Of a stretch of 64,000 bases of DNA, positions 45,865 through 57,593 are shown piece after piece (the stretch's first letter is position 1; each line of letters starts with the position of its first letter). Made by a program: the position numbers and the translations under genes. Source of the stretch: Pseudopithomyces maydicus (Eukaryota; Ascomycota; Dothideomycetes; Pleosporales; Didymosphaeriaceae); NCBI GenBank assembly GCA_026873275.1, contig JANTUC010000006.1, positions 682,001-746,000 of the forward strand. Direction: 5' to 3'. The notes beneath the pieces are model-generated. The model worked only from the letters and a program-made list of their open reading frames with translations, ran no database searches and was not told the DNA's origin.

Positions 45865-47670
45865 ATGGCTTCCAATGCGACCCAGAGTCCAGGTACAGCT
45901 GAGCAGAAAGCCCCCGCTTCTCGACCACATGTTGATGCGAAACAGACTCGCTGCCGTCCACCACGGCCGGACAGAAACCCAAGGACCGTAGACGGGTGAC
46001 CAGGCGCAAAGGCCCGCCACAGCTGCAGTTCGTCACGGCCACAGATCTGTCCGATTTCAAGGGCGACCAGGCGAAGCGGAGCGTACGCTCGCAGGCCATG
46101 ATCCAATACAGATACCAGTCGGCAGAAAAGAAGAAGCAGAAGAGCGGGGAGAAGCCGTATAATCCCTCACACCTTTCGGCCGCTACCTATGTAGTTCGCA
46201 CCCGGCCGCATGCCGAGGCCCTCGAGCTGCCGCTCAACGCAGTTGCCGAAGGCCTGCTCGAGCTGGACCGGGAAAAGGAAGCGATACTTGCCCATCTTCT
46301 AGGCACCAGGATGGCAACTTCCTGCATCGGGAACAACATGGACCCTTTTCTTGTCATACCCAAATTTGCTGCTCCGGAGCTCAATTCGAACCAGCTTGTT
46401 CGCAGCTGCAATCGCGTCTTCGTGTCGAAGCAAACTCTGGCTCGGTGGGTGCCTGCCATGCTTGCTCATCCCCACATATTGCTCAGCTCTACCATCATGT
46501 CATCTACTTGGCGGGACATGTTGGAAGGTCTGTGTGGGGAGAGCCGACGCACAATCTTGATCAAGGCCGAGATCATCGGCTGGGTCAATGAGCGCCTGCA
46601 GCATGCGGTGACCTTGTTCCGCGATGACACCATCATGGTGATTTTGCACCTTCTTATGGGCGAAACGTGGAGTTGTAATGAGGAAACGCTTCATATCCAC
46701 ATGTCAGGCATCGCTAGGCTCATGGCGGCACGAGCCCGGTGTGAGGTGGCTGCCGGGCTTGACGTTGTGGGCTTGACTACCGCCGTGTAGGTCATTATGC
46801 AGCTTCTTGTGTTCTATGCTCACGGTTAGCAGTGTATGCACCCATGTTTCCATCCTATGCGAGTCGGCGCCGCTACCCGAGCTATCCAAGTTCCAGGCAC
46901 CTAATCTATACATCGACAGCTCCATGATGATACCTGAGTCGCCGCTCTACTGCCCGCGTGGGGAGATGCATTCTGTCATGGCCGACCCGGCGTGCTCGGC
47001 GCACACCTATCAGCTTCTCTGCGACGTCCGAGATGTGACGGACCTCTTCCTCGCCCACGGCGACAGGCTGCCGTCCATGTCGGAGGAAGAGCAAGGGCTT
47101 GAGCAGGATCGTATTCACACTTTGTCGATGGAATATGACGTTCAACTTGGGCACCTTCGCACAAAGCTAGCACGGATGCCTTCTGCCTTCACGCCAGGCT
47201 TGGCAACCAGCAATGACTGGGTTTATGAAGCCTGCCGCATCACAGCGTTGATTCACACGTCTGCCATCTTCACGTGCGTGCCGTTCTCGATTGCGGCGAA
47301 TGGCGAGCTCAACGCCGTGGTGCGTACGGTGGAGGCGTCTACGAGCGGCAACGACTCTGGCAGGAGGCTCGTCGAGTCGCTGCTTGAGGCCCTGGAGCGG
47401 ACCAATACCGGTGACGTCTGGAACAATATGGCAGGGGTGTTCTACTGGGTATGTGCAGTCGGTGCGGCGGCCGCACGGGTGCCGGTGGCTTCCGAGACTC
47501 ATCACGGGGAGCACTCGACATGGGCGAGACGCTGCCTGACCATGTACTCGAGCCGCACGCTGGCACAGAAGATCTTTGAGTACCCACTGCCCATCCTGGC
47601 GGCGCAAAGAAGGCTGGTGGAGATCCAGGCACGGCTTGGGAACCACAGTGAGCATTCACAAGCACATTAA
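45865..47670 (+). CDS. Fungal-specific regulator-like protein (PF11951-type) without a zinc cluster
   Basis: 569 aa from exons 45865-45892, 45946-46786 and 46830-47670. Splicing of two short GT-AG introns (53 and 43 bp) joins three frames exactly. The N-terminus reads basic (KPKDRRRVTRRKG) then QLQFVTATDLSDFK, followed by KRSVRSQAMIQYR. This is the arrangement of a large Pezizomycotina group that has the fungal regulatory domain without a Cys6 DNA-binding cluster. The remainder is helical with the usual middle (SSTWRDMLEGLCG) and C-terminal (AWRRAL/YPLPILAAQRRL-like) blocks. No six-cysteine motif is present anywhere. The gene lies downstream of and parallel to the alpha-amylase, so a role in the starch genes is conceivable but unproven. 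GC and codon use are slightly higher than in the neighbours. Confidence 0.65.
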
Positions 47671-48180
47671 AAAGCATCCGCAAGTGCTTAGCTCAGCGCA
47701 TAGCGCAGGTCCAACGGCCATGTCATGTTCCACGCTGCGAGAGCGTGTTGGTCAAGCCCTGTCAGAAAAAAGCTGCAGGGCCAACCACACCCGGTCATGG
47801 GCGCCGTGGGGCAAGGGCTCGCCATCACGCCGGCGTGGAGGTGTAGGTAAGCTTTCGCGACGGATGCGGGTGCAAAACTAGTGCAGACAAGGAGCATCTC
47901 GGTAAGCGCATACCCGGACTCCGCGCCTATCAGGGAGTGTCGACCTGGTTCCTGCTCAGCGATGCTCTCCAATTGCTCGTGGTCCCACCGCGCCGCTGCA
48001 GATGCTCGTCCGGATCAGCATGGCATCTGCCTTTCAAGTTGCGCCTTCTAGCGTAGGGCAGCGCCAGTGCTCACGGTCGCCTCGGACTTCGTTGGGCCCT
48101 TCCATTGGCGTCATCCAACCATGCGCCGTGAACGGGACCCTGCCACCCTCCGCTATTTAGTCTACCTATATCACCTCTCC
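47671..48180. other. Intergenic region
   Basis: About 510 bp between tandem genes. An alternative ATG for the downstream gene lies at 48121, in frame. No other feature seen. Confidence 0.5.
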
Positions 48181-50126
48181 ATGCGCCAGCCAGCCATCGT
48201 CGCCACGAGTCTTGTTCTCGGCCTCTTGCTCCTTGCAACCATGGTTGTCGTAGCACGCTTCTTGTGGCCCCACAGCAGGCAATCTAATCACCAAGAGCCC
48301 TCCGTAGACCCTACCGCCCAACCCACTTCTCTCCTAGCCCGCGCCCGCTCTCTCCGACTGGCCCCCACCTCCAAGAGCCACAGTGGACAGTGCGTGCCTA
48401 CTCTTTCGGCTATTCTCAAGGCTGGTGATGAGGCTGTCTTCTCGTCTTCACTCCTCAACGCCCACCACGGAGCTGCCGGCGAACTGTCTCTGCAGCACAT
48501 ATACGACGCCTTTGCAAACGAGTTGCGTAGTCGTCCACCCGTAGAACGGGCAGCATTGAGTCAGGCCACCACCAGCTTTCTCTCGTCGACAAAGAAGCTA
48601 CAGCGGACACAGTCCATTAGTTCATCACCACAGAGCCGCCCGGAACTTGCTAAACGAGCATCGAGAAAGTCGGTCGACGTCATCAGAAACTCCATCGATC
48701 TAACAGACCTTGGTATTGGTAGGTCACGATCAGTCAAGAAGGCAGCGCCGAGCCTTGTCACCTTGCTCCACCCACTAGCATCCGCAACCGGTAACACAGG
48801 GCCAATACACGCCCATTGGGACCAAGACCTACAGCACCCGCTTCGGCTCCAAGGCCGCACCGCCGTTCCTGTGACTGGTCATGAACTCGCGGCATTATCA
48901 GTTGTTTTGGGAAGCCCCATCGATATTGCCATAGATGCCCAGGGGAGAAATTTGAAAGCTGGGCAAACACCTACAAGGGTGCGCTAGGCGTGTCGATTGC
49001 AGCCACCACGACGGGTGACGGATCCTACCACATTTCTCTGGCATCCAACAAGCGGAACGTTTCACAGCTGCCGGCCAAAGGCTCAGGTTATTCGACGCTG
49101 CACGCTAAACACCACGCATCTGGTTCGCTACTCTATGAATCCGACCGTAATCGTACTCACAGTATCATCATTACACATGAGACTCTGGAGCATTTGAAAA
49201 CGGGAACACCCTTAATCCTGCAACCCACTGAAGCTGATACCAGCGGTGCCCAATTTCTCGCCCGTCTCCCCAGCTCCCGCTCGCCTAGTTTTCACACTTG
49301 CGTTCCTTCCACCACCGCAAATCAGACTTCTCGCCTTATTCATGCCATTGGTGACTTGGTATTCACAGGAGGTCTCACTCCGTTTGCCTCCGCACCTCTT
49401 ATCAAAACCGTTCAGTTTGTCGCATCAGGCGGGCTCGTTCCTGGGCGGCTTCTCCAACGTCTCGATGCTCTCGTGGAAAAGGTGCATCACCAAGCATCGC
49501 ACCTTCAACTTTTCGGGCCACTTTTAGAACAGTCAAACACGCATCTTCGCTTTCGCGTGAACGAGCGGCTAGCTAAGCTTGCCACGGGCACGGTCACAGA
49601 TGAAGTACTCGCCGAAAAGGTTGCACGCATGAGCCGTTATGTCACACTGTTGGAGCGTCTTATGGCTCTGGTCCCGAATATGAACTCTGCGCAGGTTTTG
49701 GTCGCCGTTAGAAGAGGAATGAAATCTGAAATGGAGCGCTCTTACGAAGATGCTGTAGCCGCACAACTTATTGACGGCACTGTTCTTTCTACACCACAGA
49801 ATAAGCGCAACTCGAGCGTCTCGCGACGTGGTACTCGTCGATCGAAGAACTCGAGCAACAGCTCCGGCACTGCTTCACCTGACGGGATGGCGAGCACAAC
49901 GAGCGGCCGGCCATCGAGTACATTTCCAAGCCACAACCTTGGTCGACATGTTGAAGACGTCCTGAAAGGCAGTTTTCCGTTGGATATTCAGACAATTGTT
50001 ATGGTCGCGCGTCTTGTGCTAGTAGCATGGACATTGAGTGTGGAAAGTGTGGCATGGGACCAAGGCGAAGCTGGCTTCAGGGTAATGGATCCTGCTCGGT
50101 TGCCAGAGAAGATGTACATGTGGTGA
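48181..50126 (+). CDS. Unknown membrane-anchored fungal protein, frame broken once
   Basis: Two long frames (to 48987, and from about 48945 to 50126) form one protein. The N-terminus MRQPAIVATSLVLGLLLLATMVVVARFLW is a clear membrane anchor, which is why I prefer ATG 48181 over 48121. The middle is Ser/Arg-rich. The C-terminal part is helical with LIHAIGDLVFTGG, LLQRLDALVEKVHH and LVARRGM-like segments, and a Ser/Asn-rich loop. I do not recognise the family. The break is at the four-G run 48942-48945: one more G would join AQG to GEKFESWANTYKGALG without loss. The only GT...AG interval nearby is 24 bp, too short for an intron. No catalytic motif is seen. Confidence 0.65.
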
Positions 50127-52058
50127 TTTACACGTTGATGCACGCTTGGTGAGAAAAAAAATGTGGTACTAACGAGGAGGCGTCTTGGAGTTCATAAAAC
50201 CGGAAGAGATACCTGGTGCATTTCCGGCACATCACGTCCTTGTTTTTTTTTTACAAGTTTGGATAGGTATATAATAACTTCTATATGGTAATGAGAATAC
50301 AGATAATTCAGTGAAGATAACGATCTCATAATAATGAACCTGGTAATGCAATCTTTTAAGTTAGGACCATTGATTCAAAAGTAACTATCGGTCTTGGTCT
50401 CTATATCTCGGGCAGTTTACTTAGTCATAACAGGAAGAGGATACTACCTCTTGTGTATTACGACTACTATAATCGCAAGACCTTCTTCCACAAAAAGTGA
50501 CTATTAAACACATCGTTCAATTGAGTATGCCTCTCGGGGCTAGGCTTAACTCCATACACAGTGAGTGTATCTCCGTCCTGGCCCCCAGGCCAAGGCATTC
50601 ACGAAAGTGTCACACCATCCTCTTTCGCCACAGCACTTTCGTATCGCCCGTTAGCCAAGCCACGGACTTTTTGGAATGAGTGCATATGCTAATGTGAGGG
50701 GTTGCGCAGAAGGAACGGCGGGGCGATGCAGGGAGATCCTTGACATGGTTTGTTGGATGGGTGGTTGGCCTCACAAACCAATGCAGTCATCACCCAAAAG
50801 CTAGATACAGAGATTGCAACATCTCTAAATTCTCACCTTATTCATTCTAGACTATTTGATGGGCCATGACAGGCGCATTTGAGGAGATCGAAGAAACAGC
50901 AATGTCTGCACAGAGTAAGTACGTAGTCACATCGTTTCACGACTTTGTCAAGTCGGATCGTCAGGCTTCCAAAGTCCGCAAACTTGACCTTTACCGCGTT
51001 ACAATCAGTCACTTGTTTCATGACCAAGCGCAAGTATGTCTCACAGACGTCCGCTGGTGTCACACAAAGATCGTCCTGCATCGATCTCGATATGTATGAA
51101 CCCACAGGCATCGGACGCGATGCACCTCTGCTGTATGTACATACATATGTACCGTGTATGCAGGTCCAAGGCACAGTTAATCGGACGCATGTACGATCCT
51201 ACCAAGCCCATGGCACATCGCCCTCTGCACGTCTTTCCAATCCGGGTTCGTGGTCTTTCTATTTTGGGGTTGGCGCGTATGCATGCGTGGTCAGAAAGTA
51301 GATGACTCCGCGAGCACGTACTTAGCAAAACAGCCTCATCAGCAGCATCATCATGTATACGAGAGACAATTAAGGAAAGGATAATGGTGCAAAGTGCTTT
51401 GTGGCTTGAGAGAACGTGGTCATCGGCACACGGGCGGGTTGGGGAGTTCCACGTGGACGGTGTGCTGAGGACCGGCATGACGCGGAAGAAGGTTTGTGTT
51501 CGAGACTGACTTTGTTTGCTTTGGGCACCGTGTGATGTGAGGAGTCGAAATCAAGAGCATGGGATTAGCCAGGATGATTGCGCATCAAGTTTCTGAGGCC
51601 AAGCTGTCTAAGGTTCTCTTCCTAATCAAATCGTCCTCCGCCTTAGCTCCCGCCTCGAATATTCCATGGCCGTGTCACGCCCGAACCCCACGCAGGGGCA
51701 GCGTCCGTTGGGCATATCCTTAGTCCCAGCTCTACGTGAAATATAGTTCATGTTGATCACACCTCCTAGCTTGACATGATCATGCAAACTCGCCCTGTCT
51801 GTACGCTTTCTGACCGCCACGCTTTCTGACAAACGCCCGACCAGCGTGGGTTCGGGATCGCCTTACCATGGTCGCATCCAGGATTCTTTGTGTTCACTAC
51901 ATCAACAAAAGAATGAAATGGTAATTAGATGTACGTAATTATGCTAGCAACTAGCTAGTTGCACGTCTCGTATCCAATTAGGATTACAATGCCAACGTGT
52001 CTAATCCAATATTGTATGCTGCAAAGACGACAGGAATCTATCGGCAGTGATTGTGCTG
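50127..52058. other. Intergenic region between convergent genes
   Basis: About 1.9 kb, A+T-rich at 50150-50500. Short frames on both strands (e.g. 51041-51478) overlap each other and look random. No RNA gene or mobile element is recognised. Confidence 0.55.
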
Positions 52059-54296
52059 TCAATCACCCATGATTTCTAGTGCCCTGCAAAGACCCACCCA
52101 ACCTTGTTCCATGCCCTGCCACACATCCATTACCTTATCGTCATTGAGCCCGTCACGCTTTCTTTCCCTTCCTTCTGCAGCATTCCCGGTTTCATTTGCA
52201 GCATTGGCGCCCTGATTCTGGTCTTTGCTAGCTACTCTCTTATGACCGGCATGGCTAGCCACGGCGGTGGCCTTGAGCCCCTTACCGTCCAGTTCACCTT
52301 TGACTTCCCATCCACGACGAACAGGCCCATGGACTGTCGCAGGTGTAATGTAACAGCTGTCAAGCAGGGAGTGCCACTTGCTCAGGTACATTCCAGGTCC
52401 ATGAGCTGTACCATCTTCACCTTTCTGGGCAGAAGTAGTTGCAGAGTTATGGAAAGACATTATTGCCCCGAGGCGGGAATGTGATGTTTTGCTGAGGGAT
52501 TGGAGCTGGTTCTCATGCTCGTCGAGAAGCTTCTTCAGCTCTTCTTGTTTGGAAGTAGAGAGCGTGCCAAAGAGAGATTGGAGAGGCGCAGTCATGTTGC
52601 CTGCACCATGGTCGGCGGCTTGTTTGGGATCGTCAGCGCGAAATTCGGAGAGGACAGCCTCGGCGTATTCGCGGTACTGGTTTGCAAGATCAGGCGCATT
52701 TTTGCAGATTTGGTGCAGGAATCTGTGACAACTCGGCATGTGCTTTCGCAACATATGAACATAATCCTCCACTGTAGGTACGTGGGTCCCATTCCCAGCA
52801 TTAGCGATGCTGGCAGGTGTATGTCGATCCGGAGAGCCAGCACGACTGCCTGGTCTGCTGCCCGATGCCGAAGGCTTCTTGGGCTTTGAAACTTTGATGA
52901 GGTCCGTGATGAACATCTCGGCATCGTAGACGGTGCCGGAGAGGTCGACGGCATTGTGAACGGCGCGTATGATAGGGTCAAAAGCAGCGACAAGGTCTTT
53001 CATAGCCGAAGTAAGGACGTCAGGCTGCAGCTTGCAGAGGATTTTGGTGAGCTCTTCTCTATCTCTTATAGAGAGGTAGTTGCTGTAATATTCCATGGCG
53101 ACGGCATGTTGACGGGGAGTCAGGGAAGCAGGATCCAATGGCGGATCCGATGTCTCGAGCACGACAGCGATGATGGATTTGTCCTCATGCAGCGATATGT
53201 TGCGAGCGGCGTCATGACGATTCCTCGGGGCATACACGAACGACTTTATATGTTTTAGGACTTGTTTCTTGGGAGCGTCCTTGCAGGACTCAAGCTTTTG
53301 GGCGCGCTTTTGGAACTCAGAAGTGTCCCAGGCCATGACGGTGGACATGATCTGCTGCATCAAGTTCATGCCGTCGTTGGGGTTGTTGGTCAGGCCGAGC
53401 CAATTGGTGACGCCTGTGACGGAGAGCTTCGCCAGGACGAGGCGGACCATGGCATTGATCATGGTGGCCGCATTGCCCACGCGTAGTGTTTGGCGCACCA
53501 TCATGTAGGGAATCAGCCGGTGGACATTCTCGAGCAGACGCAGAAGGTACTGGCCGTCAGGCGATACGATGAAGACATGGTGGAGGAAAGAGGCAAGACT
53601 GGCGGGGTGGTTTAGCAGGCGGAGGTGCAAGTGGAAGAGGAATTGGAGGGGGAGGGGAGGGGCAGAGGATGTTGAGGAGGTAGAGAGGAGGAGTGGAAGG
53701 GCTCACTTCAGCAGCAGATACTCGTGGGCAGCCTGGACGAGGCTCGAGTGGTGCTCGAGCTTGTCCGACTCGGCGACCTTGTCGAACAGGTGGTCCAGCA
53801 GATGGCCGTAGATGAGGCCGCACACGGCGTCGTCCCAGGCTCGCAGCACGTCAGGCGGGCGGGCCGTGTCGTATTCGGCGGGCTTGTCGTCGGCGGGGTC
53901 GTGTTTCTGCGGATAGCCCCCCAGCATGCCTCGGGCGACGTACTCCAGCAGGCTGCTCGCGGCCGTGGCGAGGGCCTTCCTCGCGCCGATGGCGCCCTTG
54001 TCGTAGCTCTCGGAGAGCTCGGCTTCGGCCAGCTTCTTCACCAGCACGCGCACCTTGTCCTGCCAGAAGGCCAGCGGCAACTGGTTGACGCCCGGCAGCC
54101 GCAGCGCGAACTTGTTCAGCATGTTCTGCAGCAGCGGCGCCGTCGTCTGCACACCATCCTGCTTGGCGAAGGGGAAGCCATAGTGGTCGATGGCGTCCGG
54201 GTGCTTGAAGGCTTCGATCTCGGCGTACAGCTGGTGGTGGATCAGCACGTCGAAGAGGGCGTGCGTCTGCGCAGGGGAGAGCGGTGAGCTCGCCAT
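52059..54296 (-). CDS. PX-associated domain (PXB/DUF3818-type) protein
   Basis: A 709-aa protein from exons 54296-53707 and 53598-52059; the 108-bp intron ends in CCGCCAG. The N-terminal block (SPAQTHALFDVLIHHQLYAEIEAFK, read in two parts) and KLAEAELSESYDKGAIGARKALATA match the PX-associated helical module of fungal proteins related to yeast YPR097W/Lec1, which is linked to lipid transport between membranes. The second block (NVHRLIPYMMVRQTLRVGNAAT, TNWLGL, AVDLSGTVYDAE) continues that family. The C-terminal part has the conserved GPGMYLSKWHSLLD stretch and a divergent Lys/Asn-rich tail. I see no canonical PX phosphoinositide-binding motif, so membrane targeting may use another part. The start is fixed by the alignment of the first helix to ATG 54296. 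Confidence 0.75.
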
Positions 54297-55049
54297 GGTC
54301 TGGGAATCATGGCGCCCGCGAGCAACGCGTCCGAGACGAACTGAGAGCCGACGTGGGTGCATCGCACCCATGACGTCGCGCGTTGGCGCCGGTCCGCAAC
54401 GCCCCGCGTGCATCCCGGCCTCTCCCACCTGCGTCCCAGTCTGGTTAGCCACCCCTACACATTCACCGTCTACCTCGTTCAACATGGTCAGTCACGACAG
54501 CCACCACAGACACAGTCAGCTCACCCCCATCAGCCGCATGAATACGGCACAGTCTGCACCAGGGGGTCTTCAGAACCTTCTTCTTGTGCAACCGCAATAC
54601 CGAGGAGGCTTGCATCCCGTCCCGTCTCGGAGCTTGAACGCTGCATTACACAACACAGCACTGTAAATGTGCACACCCACCATAGTCTATAGTCCAAAAG
54701 AAAAAGAAAAGACATCTTGGCGCCGAACCAGTCGGCGATGTATCATTTACGAGCATGGCCCCCAGCCGTCTCAGCCCCCAGCCGTTTCCATCTGCAGCAC
54801 AGATTAATCGTTCCTCATCACCGGTGCCGAGCAATGCCTTCCGTCAGCTGTATGCATGGGTACCTCGATCCCATGAAAAACGGCGAGATAAAAGCCCCTG
54901 CCATCCAGGCGTTAGCCGTGCCAACTCGCCTTTCCCGCAGTTCCTTTCTTTAGCACTATCATTTTGTCGGCGAATAGGCGAGTCGACTTTAGAGTCTCTT
55001 TTCGTTGTTGCAGATTGGAATATATTGCCTCTATTATCTTAGATTTAAG
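54297..55049. promoter_or_regulatory. Divergent intergenic region, PX-associated gene and lipoxygenase
   Basis: A 753-bp region containing the promoters of both genes. A/T-rich stretches lie within 130 bp of the lipoxygenase ATG. No gene seen. Confidence 0.5.
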
Positions 55050-56987
55050 ATGCATTCATCGCTTATCCTACGTCTTTTCGCCTCGGGTAGCTTACTTCTG
55101 GGGGAAGTGGCCAGTTACGACATACCGCAACGGGCCACTGATCCTGCCTCTCGACAAGCAGCCATCGATGCAACACGAGCTGGCTTTCTTTATGGCCCTG
55201 CAGTTGCTGGAGGGCCACTGTACCCGACAGGCCCCTTGGGTAATGCCAAGGTGGCCGCTGATATAGCGTGCGGAGTACATTCCCCAACTTCTTGAGCTTT
55301 GGCTGACTTGAAACTGGCTGATTTAGGGATGTGCAACGCGAGGCAAGCCCCAACACGGCTCTGGTACAGCAGGATGTCGAACGTGCCAGCAGTGACATTG
55401 AACAGGTATGCTATCATCACTAGTTCGAAATTTATCACCTACAATGCTGAAGCTCTACAGTACCAGGGTTTAGATACCGTTGAAGAATACCTCTTGCTTT
55501 ACAAGGGGCAGTGGGCTGACATCTTACCCAAGGGACCAGCACCAGGTGTCCTCACAAATTACTCTCAAGATCTGTTCTTTTCCATGGAAAGACTTGCTAA
55601 CAGTGCCTTTTCTGTGCGACGTTTACCGAAGGCCTCGAAGCTCCCCTTTCAGGTCGATTCTGCGAGCGTACGTAAGGTCGCCGACTCGTCTCCCCAGCAG
55701 CTACTGAAGGACGGTCGTTTGTTCTATGCTGATCATCGCGCTCAAGCGGCCTTTCCAAAGACAACCAACAAATTTGCCGCTGCCTGTGATGCCTACTTCT
55801 ATATTGCAAAGTCTGGACAGTTCCTTCCTCTCGCCGTCAGAACCAACGTGGGAGAGAATCTTGTCTACACCCCAGCGGATGATCCTGCAGATTGGACTCT
55901 GGCGAAGATTCTTTTCAATATTAACGACTTCTTCTTTGCGCAGACCTGGCATCTAGCATCGACTCATGAAGTGGTCCAAATTTCCTGGATGGCAGCTATC
56001 CGAACATTGAGTGTAGACCACCCTATTTACGCCTTGTTGGAACGCTTGACCTTCCAGCTTTTCTCCATACAACCGTTAGCACAGTCCTTTTTATTCGACA
56101 ATGGTACCGCTTTCGACACTCTCTTTCCCATCACAGGTACAGGAGCGCGCGACTTTGTCACAGAGCTTTATTTCAACGGCACAGGTGCGTTTCAGTCGCA
56201 CTATTTCAAGACTGATTTGGAGGCACGCGGATTGATCAATGGTGATGGCCCCGAACTGTCTCGCTTCCCTTTTTACGAGGACGCATCCGCTATTCACAAT
56301 GCTATTCGAGATTTCATGTCTGCTTTCGTCAAATCATTCTATGACTCCGATGCTGCTGTCCGCGGGGATAAGGAGCTTCAAAACTGGGCTGCAGAAGCCA
56401 ACGGCCCGGCCAAAGCCATCGATTTCCCAACTAAGTTTGACACTCGGAATGCAATCATCGACGCTATTACGCATATCGCGCATTTGACGTCGATCGTTCA
56501 TCACTCGGTCAATACTAATAACCTACTTTCCTTGTCCGCAACTCTCCCTATGCATCCAGCCTCGCTTTACAAACAAGTACCGACCACGAAGGGCAACACA
56601 TCCGTCGCTACATACCTTCCACCTCTGCAAGCTGCCTTAGGACAACTTCGTGTCGACGGAATATTGTAAGTTTATACTCCTAGAACCCATCCATAGCAAC
56701 AGTGCTGTCTTGATATCGTTCTGAATTTGGTAATTAACGATGTTAGTGCTCGACCCCTACTGGCCAACACCAACCGTTCCCTTGCATACATGTTCGATAG
56801 CCCTAAGTTCCTGAACGGAACAAACAGCAAGACGCAGACAGCTGCCAATAAGTTCAAAGAGACGATGCAGAAATTCAGCACAAAGCTGAAGGGTCGCACT
56901 TTCGACAAGAAAGGGCTTAGCCAGGGAGCCCCATTTGTGTGGAATTCTTTGGATCCGCTCGTCGCACCATTTTCTTTGACGATTTGA
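55050..56987 (+). CDS. Secreted lipoxygenase (fungal Mn/Fe-LOX type)
   Basis: A dioxygenase of polyunsaturated fatty acids. Four exons (55050-55267, 55327-55405, 55461-56665, 56747-56987) give 580 aa. A signal peptide (MHSSLILRLFASGSLLLGEVAS) points to export, as for fungal manganese lipoxygenases. Metal ligands expected for the family are present: His263 and His268 in WHLASTHEV, His446 and Asn450 in VHHSVNTNN, and a free C-terminal carboxylate. The last residue is Ile580, as in iron lipoxygenases, whereas well-studied Mn enzymes end in Val. NRSLAYMFDSPKF and WNSLDPLVAPFSLTI match the C-terminal family blocks. The N-terminal beta-barrel (PLAT) of plant enzymes is absent, as usual in fungi. 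Several NGT/NNT sites could be N-glycosylated. Confidence 0.92.
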
Positions 56988-57593
56988 GACTGCATTCTGA
57001 TATTTATATTATTTAGAGGCGATCCCAGTAGAATATTTTGTGCGTAGTGTAAATATCTACTTGATAGTGGTTTTTTTTTCTGTACTGATTACCTGCTGTT
57101 GTTGCGTGAATTTCCACCGTGTGAGTTCTACCTTTTATGGGCTGCACTATGAGGATGTATACCGTCAGGATTATCCCGGATTTTTGATAAATTAACTTTC
57201 CTAATTAATGCAGCCTACTGACTATATCAAGTAAAGCGCTGTTAGGACAACGACTATCGTGTACTATCAATTCTTAACTCCGGCTTCCCGGCTGGAGCAC
57301 AGGAATTAGTCTTTCCATATCAACATCCGACAAACAAGTTCAAACCCATCATATATACACGCCTTAATATGATCGATGCTTCTATTATAATAATTTCGCC
57401 GTTGTGCCATAACCCTTGTTGGTGATCTCTTTAACTCAGAAGAGCTCGTCATCTCAACGTCACGAGAACATCACTCATTATTTGAAAATATTGCCATTTA
57501 TTATATATAGAATCCCCTCAAAACCAATTTGATACATTATTGTTCAAATATAAGCTTACAAAAGCATCATCACATTATTCAAAGATTAGCAAT
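56988..57593. other. A+T-rich intergenic region
   Basis: About 600 bp between tandem genes, with TATATATAG-type sequence near 57501-57510 that could serve the PEBP gene. No gene seen. Confidence 0.5.

Noticed and set aside
48958..48998. Intron instead of a frame break in the membrane protein gene
   Set aside because: The only GT...AG span is about 24 bp, too short for splicing.
51041..51478. 145-codon minus-strand frame
   Set aside because: Overlaps plus-strand frames of similar length, no signal peptide, domain or splice pattern.
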